From DUEN01 sp024277095 (lineage in GTDB: Bacteria; Chloroflexota; Anaerolineae; DUEN01), in NCBI GenBank assembly GCA_024277095.1, contig JAJRVX010000078.1:1-5837 (forward strand): 5,837 bases of DNA, read 5' to 3'. The notes under the pieces were generated by a model. The model saw only the letters and a program-made list of their open reading frames with translations, did not search any database and was not told where the DNA came from. This document shows positions 1 to 5,837 of this stretch, piece after piece (position 1 is the first letter of the stretch; each line of letters starts with the position of its first letter). The position numbers and the translations under genes are program-made.

Positions 1-27
1 CATCGGCAGCGCATCGCCCCCGCGCGG

Positions 28-1518
28 CTACTCCGCCGCCTGCTCGGCGGACTCCTCCTCCTCCGCCGAAGGGGCTTCCATCCCCTCCTCCGCCTCCTGC
101 TCAACGGGCTCGTCGGCCTCCGCCGATGGCTGTGCACTATCCGGCTCCTGCGCCTCCGAGGGCCCCTCTTCCGCCGCGTCGGCCTCCGCCGACTCCTGCA
201 CCTCATCGCCCTCCGCCTCCGGCTCCTCTTCGTCCGCCTCGCCGCGGGCGATGGCCAACAGGCGCTGGAGCGTCTTCTGGGTCATCAGGTCGTCGAAGAT
301 CATCCGCCGGCCAGCCGCCGTCCTGAAGAGGTGACGCACACCCTCTCGATCTCCTCCCTCCATCGACTGCACGATCCGATCGATCTCGGCCTCGATCTCC
401 TCCGGCTCCACGGTGATCCCCTCGGCCTCCGCCACGGCCCCCAGGAGCAGATTCCGCACCAGGCGCCGCTCCGCCTGAGGGCGCAGGCTCTCACGGTATT
501 CCTCGCGCGACGTCTGATTCAACTTCAGGTAATCGTCCAGGCTCATGCCGCGCATACGCAGCTGTCGGTCCTGCTCCTGGAGGATGTCATCGATCTCCCG
601 CTCGAGCAACACGGGAGGATACTCCACCACCTCGGCGGCCTCGACCAGGGCGTCCAGGACCTTCTCGATATCCTCGGAGCGAGCCTCTATCTCCCGCTCG
701 CGCTTCAGCCCCTCACGAATGCTCCGACGCAGATCCTCCAACGACTGGAAATCGCCCACGGATGCGGCGAACTCATCGTTGAGCTCAATGGTCTCCCGCT
801 CCTGCACCTTCTTCAGGGTGGCGACGAAATGGGCCTCCTTGCCGGCCCATCGAGACTCCGCGTCCGCGGGATAACGCAGGGTGAACTCACGCGTCTCGCC
901 CGGCTTCATGCCGATGAAGGCCGCGTCGAATCCGGGGATGATCTCCGTGTCCGCGTCCTCCGACGGGATGAAGTCCCAGTCGGTCTGATCGATGAGGGTC
1001 TCGTCGTCCACCGTGCCCTTGATATCCACGGTCAGTAGGTCGCCATACTGGGCAGGGCGATCCACCTCCTGCCACCGCGCTCGTGACTCACGCAACTCCT
1101 CGAGGATCTCATCCACCTCTTCGTCGGAGACCTCGATCTCCTCCCGCTCCACGCGGATGGATCGATAGTCACCCAGCTTCACCTCCGGCGGCAGAGGCAC
1201 GCGCATCCGGATCACCAACGGCTCCAGCTGCAGATCCTCTAACTCCGCCCGGGCGATGGGCTCCAACTCGGTCTGGGACAAAGCCTCCTGATATGCCTCG
1301 TTGACCAGATCCTCCAGGATCTCGTTGTAAATCGCATCCTTGCCCACCATGGAAACCACAACATGATAAGGGGCCTTCCCCTTACGAAAGCCGGGAATGC
1401 GAATCTGGCTGGCCAGCCGCCGCGCGCCGCGACGCAAGAACCTCTCCACGCGTTCCGGCTCAACTTCAATCGTCAAAGCGACTTGACAGTTGTCCAGTTG
1501 CTCCGTCGAAACTTTCAC
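28..1518 (-). CDS. tig: Trigger factor, ribosome-associated chaperone / peptidyl-prolyl isomerase
   Basis: Trigger factor binds at the ribosome exit tunnel and shields nascent chains in the cytoplasm. Counting from the chosen start (496 aa), the N-terminal ribosome-binding domain carries the signature GFRKGKAP at residues 43-50. An FKBP-type isomerase domain follows at about 158-238 (YGDLLTVDIKG, then PGFDAAFIGMKPGE), and a long charged helical C-terminal chaperone domain runs to about residue 425. The last 71 residues (426-496) are an extra tail with no Lys, Arg or His, of which 31 are Glu or Asp. The open frame extends to a TTG at 1542, but I chose GTG at 1518: MKVSTEQLDNCQVALTIEV matches the usual family N-terminus, and AAGAGG (1525-1530) and AAAAGGAGT (1531-1539) lie just upstream. 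The TTG would put the Shine-Dalgarno inside the gene. It has its own promoter and a CIRCE-like dyad. The stop is TAG at 28-30. Family identity is certain; the start is very likely. Confidence 0.96.
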   Translation of the reverse strand: MKVSTEQLDNCQVALTIEVEPERVERFLRRGARRLASQIRIPGFRKGKAPYHVVVSMVGKDAIYNEILEDLVNEAYQEALSQTELEPIARAELEDLQLEPLVIRMRVPLPPEVKLGDYRSIRVEREEIEVSDEEVDEILEELRESRARWQEVDRPAQYGDLLTVDIKGTVDDETLIDQTDWDFIPSEDADTEIIPGFDAAFIGMKPGETREFTLRYPADAESRWAGKEAHFVATLKKVQERETIELNDEFAASVGDFQSLEDLRRSIREGLKREREIEARSEDIEKVLDALVEAAEVVEYPPVLLEREIDDILQEQDRQLRMRGMSLDDYLKLNQTSREEYRESLRPQAERRLVRNLLLGAVAEAEGITVEPEEIEAEIDRIVQSMEGGDREGVRHLFRTAAGRRMIFDDLMTQKTLQRLLAIARGEADEEEPEAEGDEVQESAEADAAEEGPSEAQEPDSAQPSAEADEPVEQEAEEGMEAPSAEEEESAEQAAE

Positions 1519-1524
1519 GTGACG

Positions 1525-1539
1525 CCTCTTACTCCTTTT
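1525..1539 (-). promoter_or_regulatory. Shine-Dalgarno region that decides the tig start
   Basis: Read on the minus strand, AAAAGGAGT is followed by AAGAGG and then CGTCAC before GTG at 1518. AAGAGG is 6 nt from the GTG, and the stronger AAGGAG is about 13 nt away. Both lie downstream of the alternative TTG at 1542, so they cannot serve that codon. This supports GTG as the real start. Confidence 0.7.
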
Positions 1540-1542
1540 CAA

Positions 1543-1610
1543 AGTTTGCCGACAATCTCTACCTGGAAGGAAAGACCTTCTGGGCAGCCCATATCTCGCC
1601 AGCGCAGACG
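1543..1610 (-). other. tig leader, upstream part
   Basis: Transcribed leader between the predicted tig start point (near 1604) and the ribosome site. It holds two short perfect hairpins, at about 1580-1591 and at 1566-1580. I see no riboswitch signature or leader peptide. Confidence 0.3.
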
Positions 1611-1640
1611 ATTATAGCACATCTCATCCCAATGTGCTAA
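1611..1640 (-). promoter_or_regulatory. tig promoter (sigma-70 type, extended -10)
   Basis: On the minus strand a perfect TATAAT (1611-1616) is preceded by TGC, giving an extended -10. TTAGCA (1635-1640, 4 of 6 to TTGACA) lies 18 bp upstream. The predicted start point is near 1604, which leaves a leader of about 86 nt before GTG 1518. The leader holds two small perfect hairpins, TGGG-CTG-CCCA and GAAGG-N5-CCTTC (1566-1580). The promoter lies wholly in the mutL-tig gap, so tig can be transcribed independently of mutL. Confidence 0.75.
1614..1640 (-). promoter_or_regulatory. CIRCE-like inverted repeat (candidate HrcA operator) over the tig promoter
   Basis: Minus strand: TTAGCACAT, 9 bp, ATGTGCTAT. 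The inner 8-bp arms (TAGCACAT / ATGTGCTA, 1632-1639 and 1615-1622) are perfect. The known CIRCE consensus bound by HrcA is TTAGCACTC-N9-GAGTGCTAA. The spacing is identical and 13 of 18 arm positions match; the inner two bases of each arm differ symmetrically. The element covers the -35 box and reaches into the -10 box, as expected for a repressor site. Assigning it to HrcA is inference. Confidence 0.55.
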
Positions 1641-1717
1641 CCCTAGCAAACTATTTTCCACGCCCCAAACGTACCAAAAAGGGCTTCAAACCGCGCGACA
1701 CACCCCCCTCGTGCCGC

Positions 1718-3475
<1,758 letters not shown>

Positions 3476-3506
3476 AGGGGCTCACCGCTCCGTTCTCGTT
3501 GGGGGC

Positions 3507-3534
3507 ATTGTACCACAGCCGGTCGGCGGCACAA
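3507..3534 (-). promoter_or_regulatory. Probable mutL promoter
   Basis: Minus strand: TTGTGC (3529-3534, 3 of 6) is followed by 16 bp and then TACAAT (3507-3512, 5 of 6 to TATAAT). The predicted start point is near 3500, giving a short leader of about 25 nt before ATG 3475. It lies downstream of the sodA terminator, so mutL appears to be an independent transcription unit. Confidence 0.55.
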
Positions 3535-3612
3535 AGGTCCCATTGGGTAGGATGGCGGGTCCAAAACGGGTGGCAACCTCCCAAGTCCCCCCGCAGCAAC
3601 TTTCACCGAGTC

Positions 3613-3653
3613 GAAGAAAGAAAAAGACCGGCCGACCTCTCGGCCGGCCGGTC
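3613..3653 (-). terminator. Rho-independent terminator of sodA
   Basis: On the minus strand, GACCGGCCGGCC, loop GAGA and GGTCGGCCGGTC form a 12-bp stem (one G-U pair) closed by a GNRA-type tetraloop. TTTTTCTTTCTTC follows directly. The hairpin occupies 3626-3653 and begins about 19 nt after the sodA stop. On the plus strand the G-U pair becomes an A-C mismatch and no T-tract follows, so the element works leftward and separates sodA from mutL. Confidence 0.93.
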
Positions 3654-3672
3654 CTCAAAAGTGACCACACGC

Positions 3673-4296
3673 CTATCGCAGGGCCTTTAGAGCCTTCGCG
3701 TAATTCTCCGCCACCGCTTCCCAATTCACCACATTCCACCAATTGTTCACATACTCAGGTCGACGATTCTGATACTTCAAGTAGTAAGCATGCTCCCACA
3801 CATCCAGCCCCAGGAGCGGCGTGTGGCCATCCATGTATGGGCTGTCCTGGTTGGCCGTGGAGTACACGACCAGCTTCCCAAAGGCGGTGAGCGCCAGCCA
3901 GGCCCATCCGCTGCCGAAGCGGGTGGCCGCGGCCTTGGCAAACCGCTCCCGGAAGGCGTCAAAGGATCCAAAAGCCTGATCGATCGCGGCGGCCAGCTCG
4001 CCGCTGGGCGCGCCGCCGCCGTCAGGTGCCATCACCGCCCAGAAGAGGGAGTGATTGGCATGCCCGCCGCCGTTGTTGCGCACCGCCGTGCGGATATCTT
4101 CGGGCACACTGTGGATATTCCGCAGCAAGACCTCCAGAGATACCGACTGCAGATCAGGATACTTCTCCAATGCAGCATTCAGATTGTTGACATAGCCTGC
4201 GTGATGCTTCGTGTGATGAATCTCCATCGTGCGAGCATCAATGTGAGGTTCCAGCGCGTCGTACGCGTACGGAAGCGTCGGGAGTTCGTGAGCCAT
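3673..4296 (-). CDS. sodA: Superoxide dismutase, Mn/Fe family (probably Mn-type or cambialistic)
   Basis: Converts superoxide to oxygen and hydrogen peroxide. No signal peptide is visible, so it is probably cytoplasmic. From the chosen start (207 aa), all four metal ligands are present: H27 (MEIHHTKHH), H82 (HANHSLFW), D165 and H169 (DVWEHAYYLKYQNRRP). Tyr35 and His31 occupy the gateway positions. NNGGGHANH and TANQDSP with Gln150 are the Mn-type signatures; Fe-type enzymes usually have AAQ near the second ligand and no Gln at the later site. The metal must still be tested, since cambialistic members exist. The frame extends to an ATG at 4311, but that ATG overlaps the GGAGGT ribosome site (4303-4308 region). 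GGAGGT is ideally placed 7 nt before ATG 4296, and MAHELPTLPYAYDALEPHID matches the family start. It has its own consensus promoter and a strong terminator, so it is a single-gene unit. Confidence 0.97.
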   Translation of the reverse strand: MAHELPTLPYAYDALEPHIDARTMEIHHTKHHAGYVNNLNAALEKYPDLQSVSLEVLLRNIHSVPEDIRTAVRNNGGGHANHSLFWAVMAPDGGGAPSGELAAAIDQAFGSFDAFRERFAKAAATRFGSGWAWLALTAFGKLVVYSTANQDSPYMDGHTPLLGLDVWEHAYYLKYQNRRPEYVNNWWNVVNWEAVAENYAKALKALR

Positions 4297-4303
4297 CGGA
4301 TCT

Positions 4304-4309
4304 ACCTCC
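4304..4309 (-). promoter_or_regulatory. Strong Shine-Dalgarno of sodA, deciding the start
   Basis: Minus-strand GGAGGT lies 7 nt before ATG 4296. The alternative in-frame ATG (4309-4311) overlaps this site and has no ribosome site of its own, so the shorter protein is preferred. Confidence 0.8.
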
Positions 4310-4371
4310 ATAGAGATTAGGATGCTACTGCCGACCTATCGCCGCCCCCTCTCGGGCGCATCAGCCGGCCT

Positions 4372-4387
4372 TTATCAACTTATCAGC
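4372..4387. repeat. Tandem octamer TTATCA(A/G)C at the sodA start point
   Basis: Two adjacent 8-bp units, TTATCAAC (4372-4379) and TTATCAGC (4380-4387), differ by one base. They lie at and just downstream of the predicted transcription start. They could be a second protein site or the 5' end of the leader RNA. Two copies this short could also arise by chance. Confidence 0.4.
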
Positions 4388-4393
4388 TTGTAA

Positions 4394-4422
4394 ATTATAC
4401 AGCCCTGGCCCACATTTGTCAA
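4394..4422 (-). promoter_or_regulatory. sodA promoter, perfect sigma-70 consensus
   Basis: Minus strand: TTGACA (4417-4422), 17 bp, TATAAT (4394-4399). Both hexamers are perfect and the spacing is optimal. The predicted start point is near 4387, giving a leader of about 90 nt before ATG 4296. The leader contains a small stem CGCCC-N6-GGGCG (4343-4358). So strong a core promoter, overlapped by a palindrome, suggests a highly expressed gene held in check by a repressor. Confidence 0.88.
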
Positions 4423-4432
4423 ATTTACAAAT
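4414..4432. promoter_or_regulatory. 19-bp palindrome over the sodA -35 box (candidate operator)
   Basis: Plus strand ATTTGTCAAATTTACAAAT: eight of nine base pairs are symmetric about the centre. It covers the whole -35 hexamer. A further half-site TTGTAAATT occurs at 4388-4396, overlapping the -10 box. AT-rich 19-bp palindromes are typical of metal- or redox-sensing repressors (Fur, PerR, Zur and Mur types), but the bases here do not clearly match any one consensus, so the regulator is unknown. Confidence 0.5.
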
Positions 4433-4470
4433 TCACATGTTTATTTACAGGGGCCGCTCTGGGGTGGCTC

Positions 4471-4611
4471 GGAGGGGCGGTAGCCCCTTCGAAGAAATCT
4501 ACGTTCAGCCCCTCATCTGCCCCGTGGGGCCGGAGGCCACCGGCCAAAGCCCCAACCAGGCAGGGAAAAGGCGGGGAAAAGCGTTTTCCTGCGGAGGGGC
4601 TTCCCCTCCGC
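4471..4611. repeat. Cluster of GC-rich hairpins, possible dispersed repeat or structured RNA
   Basis: This is part of the gene-free stretch 4440-4851. Perfect or near-perfect stems follow one another: AGGGGC-N4-GCCCCT (4473-4488), GCCCC-GT-GGGGC (4519-4530), GGCCGG-N6-CCGGCC (4528-4545), GGAAAA-GCG-TTTTCC (4575-4589) and GCGGAGGGG-CTT-CCCCTCCGC (4591-4611). The second and third overlap and are alternatives. Open frames crossing it have no ribosome site, domain or plausible composition. This arrangement suits a REP/MITE-like intergenic repeat or a structured noncoding RNA. The window holds only one copy, so repetition cannot be shown here. Confidence 0.5.
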
Positions 4612-4645
4612 GCCTCCCCTTTCAAGTGCAACTGCCCGTGGAGGG

Positions 4646-4674
4646 AAAAAGCGACAGGCGAGGGCCTCGCCTAT
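4646..4674 (-). terminator. Possible terminator, leftward
   Basis: Minus-strand stem AGGCGAG-GCC-CTCGCCT (4656-4672), extendable by a wobble and an A-T pair, is followed after CGC by TTTTT (4646-4650). It could end the transcript of the zinc-ribbon gene about 175 nt after its stop. The T-tract is short and slightly offset, so this is tentative. Confidence 0.35.
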
Positions 4675-4761
4675 GCTGTTAGCTGTTAAGTTGATGCGAA
4701 TGGGATCGGCTGGGGGGCTCACCGTTGGAGGGAATCGCAGGGGAAAGGTCACATGAGCTGG

Positions 4762-4851
4762 GGGGATCCCCGCGCGGGCACACCAGGGCGGCCAGCTCTG
4801 GGAACGCCCTGGTGTCCGTCGGGTCCGCTTGTATCAGGGGCGGCTGGCCCC
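4762..4851. repeat. Run of palindromes downstream of the zinc-ribbon gene
   Basis: Four symmetric elements occur in 90 bp: GGGGATCCCC (4762-4771), the overlapping CCCGCGCGGG (4769-4778), an 11-bp perfect stem ACACCAGGGCG / CGCCCTGGTGT with a 14-nt loop (4780-4815), and GGGGC-N5-GCCCC (4837-4851) touching the stop codon. None is followed by a T-tract on either strand, so none is a standard intrinsic terminator. They may protect the 3' end of the zinc-ribbon mRNA or belong to the same repeat-rich intergenic block. Confidence 0.55.
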
Positions 4852-5109
4852 CTACCCGCTGGCCTGCCAGATCCCCTCAACCAGCTTGATCACGGAAAGG
4901 CAGGAGCGGCATTGGGCCTCGTCCTCTGCGGTGCGCTTGGCGTAGTGGCCGCAAGAGGGACACGTGATGGCCACGCGCTGCGCGGCCTGACGCATCAGCA
5001 GATGCAGCACGGACTCTTCATCCGGCAGATCCATCTCCTCTCGCAGCAACTCGATCAGTTCCTTCTCCTCCGGCGAAAGGGAGACGGACAAGGAGTTTGA
5101 CTCGCTCAT
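4852..5109 (-). CDS. Small zinc-ribbon protein with an RHH-like N-terminus, function unknown
   Basis: I do not recognise this 85-aa protein by name. The C-terminal half has two CxxC pairs 13 residues apart (C50, C53, C67, C70; CPSCGHYAK ... CRSC), a typical zinc ribbon. The N-terminal half reads as a short strand (LSVSLS, 7-12), a helix (13-26), a turn (LPDE) and a second helix (31-46). That is the layout of a ribbon-helix-helix fold, although the strand lacks the basic residues usual for DNA contact. It is acidic overall and has no signal peptide or membrane segment. The start ATG has GAGGTG 5 nt upstream, and the stop is TAG at 4852-4854. It is divergent from lgt, with two 18-bp repeats upstream. 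A small regulator or a zinc-binding accessory protein is possible; the function is open. Coding status is supported by the ribosome site and the Cys spacing. Confidence 0.85.
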   Translation of the reverse strand: MSESNSLSVSLSPEEKELIELLREEMDLPDEESVLHLLMRQAAQRVAITCPSCGHYAKRTAEDEAQCRSCLSVIKLVEGIWQASG

Positions 5110-5205
5110 CCTGGCACCTCATCAACCTGCAACTCAGGCGGGGACCTCGCCCGGACGGCGTTGCACCGAACGGCAGGCGCAAACGGAGCAGGGCGCTCAC
5201 ACCAA

Positions 5206-5241
5206 TGCATGCGATGCTGTCTCTGCATGCGATGCTGTCTC
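5206..5241. repeat. Two perfect tandem copies of an 18-bp unit in the divergent promoter region
   Basis: The unit TGCATGCGATGCTGTCTC occurs at 5206-5223 and again directly at 5224-5241 with no mismatch. Each copy contains the small dyad GCAT-GCG-ATGC. The block lies between the zinc-ribbon gene (start 5109) and the lgt promoter. It sits at or just downstream of a possible start point for the zinc-ribbon gene. It could be a paired operator or a recent slippage duplication. Confidence 0.85.
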
Positions 5242-5247
5242 ACCTAC

Positions 5248-5277
5248 ATCGTACCCGAGGAATGCCCCTGAGTGCAA
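5248..5277 (-). promoter_or_regulatory. Weak candidate promoter for the zinc-ribbon gene
   Basis: Minus strand: TTGCAC (5272-5277), 18 bp, TACGAT (5248-5253, 4 of 6). It is the best pair I can see upstream of this gene. It would place the start point near 5241, at the edge of the 18-bp tandem repeats, with a leader of about 130 nt. The hexamers are poor, so confidence is low. Confidence 0.3.
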
Positions 5278-5333
5278 ATCGGGGTTCGGCCGCAAAGCGC
5301 GCAGGCTTCCTCGTCGCACAGACGGACGATGAC

Positions 5334-5361
5334 TTGCCATCTCGGGACCACGTGTTATCAT
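5334..5361 (+). promoter_or_regulatory. lgt promoter (extended -10)
   Basis: Plus strand: TTGCCA (5334-5339, 4 of 6), 16 bp, TATCAT (5356-5361, 5 of 6) preceded by TGT, giving an extended -10. The predicted start point is near 5368, leaving a leader of about 65 nt that contains a CTTGC-N5-GCAAG hairpin (5373-5387). Confidence 0.6.
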
Positions 5362-5369
5362 GTACGTGG
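5348..5369. promoter_or_regulatory. Inverted repeat centred on the lgt -10 box (candidate operator)
   Basis: CCACGT (5348-5353), 10 bp, ACGTGG (5364-5369), with perfect 6-bp arms. The centre of symmetry (5358.5) coincides exactly with the centre of the -10 hexamer at 5356-5361. A protein bound here would block RNA polymerase. The regulator is unknown. Confidence 0.45.
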
Positions 5370-5432
5370 CCGCTTGCCCCCCGCAAGGGCCGCGTATCGA
5401 CATCTGATATGAAGATTCCAGGAGGCATCATC

Positions 5433-5837
5433 ATGCAGCCGCCTTTCCCGCCCGTGATCACCATCGGCCCGATCACGATCCACTGGTATGGGATCCTCAT
5501 CGTCACCGGCGCCGTGTTGGCCACCATTGTCGCCTCCGCGGAGGCCCGCCGCCGCGGCGAGGACCCGGAGCGCGCCTGGGATGTCCTGGTCTGGTGTCTG
5601 CTTCTGGGCATCCTGGGGGCCCGACTGTATCACGTGTTCTCACGACCGGCGGGCGGCTTCGTCGGCTGGGACTACTATCGGGAGCACCCCATTGACATCA
5701 TCGCCTTCTGGAAGGGCGGCTTCCGGGGGCTGGGCATCTACGGCGGCGTGATCGGCGGCGTGCTGGCCATCTACATCTACACCTGGCGCCACAAGCTCTC
5801 CTTCTGGCGCTGGCTGGATATCGTGTCGCCGGGCGTC
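5433..5837 (+). CDS. lgt: Prolipoprotein diacylglyceryl transferase (partial, 5' part)
   Basis: Lgt is a membrane enzyme that moves diacylglycerol from phosphatidylglycerol to the lipobox Cys of prolipoproteins, the first step of lipoprotein maturation. The first 135 residues are present and the gene runs off the right edge; family members are usually about 260-300 aa. PPVITIGPITIHWYG (6-20) aligns with the N-terminal signature of E. coli Lgt, with Tyr19 at the place of its Tyr26. GARLYHV (62-68) and WKGG...GIYGGVIGG (93-109) match the next conserved loops. Tyr103 stands where E. coli has catalytic-loop His103, a variation I believe is common outside proteobacteria. Hydrophobic segments lie at about 17-36, 51-70 and 99-117. 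The start is ATG 5433 with GGAGG 7 nt upstream. An in-frame ATG at 5409 lacks a ribosome site. It has its own promoter and is divergent from the zinc-ribbon gene. Confidence 0.95.
   Translation, partial: MQPPFPPVITIGPITIHWYGILIVTGAVLATIVASAEARRRGEDPERAWDVLVWCLLLGILGARLYHVFSRPAGGFVGWDYYREHPIDIIAFWKGGFRGLGIYGGVIGGVLAIYIYTWRHKLSFWRWLDIVSPGV

Noticed and set aside
1..27. Minus-strand ATG codons at 14-12 and 3-1 that could begin the next gene after tig
   Set aside because: Fewer than 15 bases of possible coding sequence are visible and the GGGGG upstream is not a clear ribosome site; nothing can be named.
331..1038. 235-codon plus-strand open frame
   Set aside because: It lies antisense inside tig, is rich in Leu/His/Arg as expected of a shadow frame, and has no ribosome site or domain.
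1676..1717. Intrinsic terminator for mutL (minus-strand TTTTT at 1676-1680)
   Set aside because: The only upstream pairing, GGTT-TGA-AGCC, is four pairs with a wobble; too weak to call.
4416..4682. 88-codon plus-strand open frame in the hairpin block
   Set aside because: It begins inside the sodA promoter, crosses several hairpins, and has no ribosome site or recognisable protein pattern.
4753..5100. 115-codon plus-strand frame preceded by a GGGGAAAGG-TCAC-ATG ribosome-like site
   Set aside because: It is antisense over nearly all of the zinc-ribbon gene, whose Cys pattern and ribosome site are stronger; the frame shows no domain.
5206..5241. CRISPR-like repeat
   Set aside because: Only two directly adjacent 18-bp copies with no spacer between them.
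5409..5432. Upstream in-frame ATG for lgt (5409)
   Set aside because: It has no ribosome site, whereas GGAGG lies 7 nt before ATG 5433, and the family N-terminus fits the later start.
5739..5750. Loss of the E. coli His103 equivalent in Lgt as a sign of an inactive enzyme
   Set aside because: Tyr at this place (GIYGG) is, as far as I know, common in Lgt from other phyla; surrounding motifs are intact.

Overview
The window looks like chromosomal housekeeping DNA from a GC-rich, non-enterobacterial bacterium. Several traits would fit Chloroflexota: a GTG-started trigger factor with a long acidic tail, a MutL carrying the endonuclease motif, and an Lgt with a Tyr in the GxYGG loop. That placement is inference and only moderately supported. 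I saw no phage, insertion sequence, CRISPR, tRNA or rRNA.

Layout, left to right. Four genes are read leftward (minus strand): trigger factor tig (28-1518), DNA mismatch repair mutL (1718-3475), superoxide dismutase sodA (3673-4296) and a small zinc-ribbon protein (4852-5109). A fifth gene, lgt (prolipoprotein diacylglyceryl transferase), starts at 5433, is read rightward and runs off the right edge. Gaps between the genes are 199 bp or more, and most genes have a recognisable promoter of their own. tig, sodA and lgt have -10/-35 boxes of good to perfect quality. The genes therefore look like single-gene units sharing a neighbourhood rather than one operon. Functionally they are a ribosome-bound chaperone, DNA repair, oxidative defence and lipoprotein maturation.

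The most interesting content is between the genes. The tig promoter is overlapped by an inverted repeat with CIRCE geometry (TTAGCACAT-N9-ATGTGCTAT), suggesting HrcA-type heat-shock control of trigger factor. The sodA promoter is a perfect TTGACA-17-TATAAT covered by a 19-bp near-perfect palindrome, with an extra half-site and a tandem octamer at the start point. The lgt -10 box lies exactly at the centre of a CCACGT-N10-ACGTGG dyad. The divergent zinc-ribbon/lgt region holds two perfect head-to-tail copies of an 18-bp unit. A stretch of about 400 bp between sodA and the zinc-ribbon gene (4440-4851) has no credible gene but is packed with GC-rich hairpins, and may be a dispersed repeat or a structured RNA.

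Two starts were moved from the longest open frame. tig starts at GTG 1518 rather than TTG 1542, and sodA at ATG 4296 rather than ATG 4311. Both choices rest on Shine-Dalgarno position and family N-termini.
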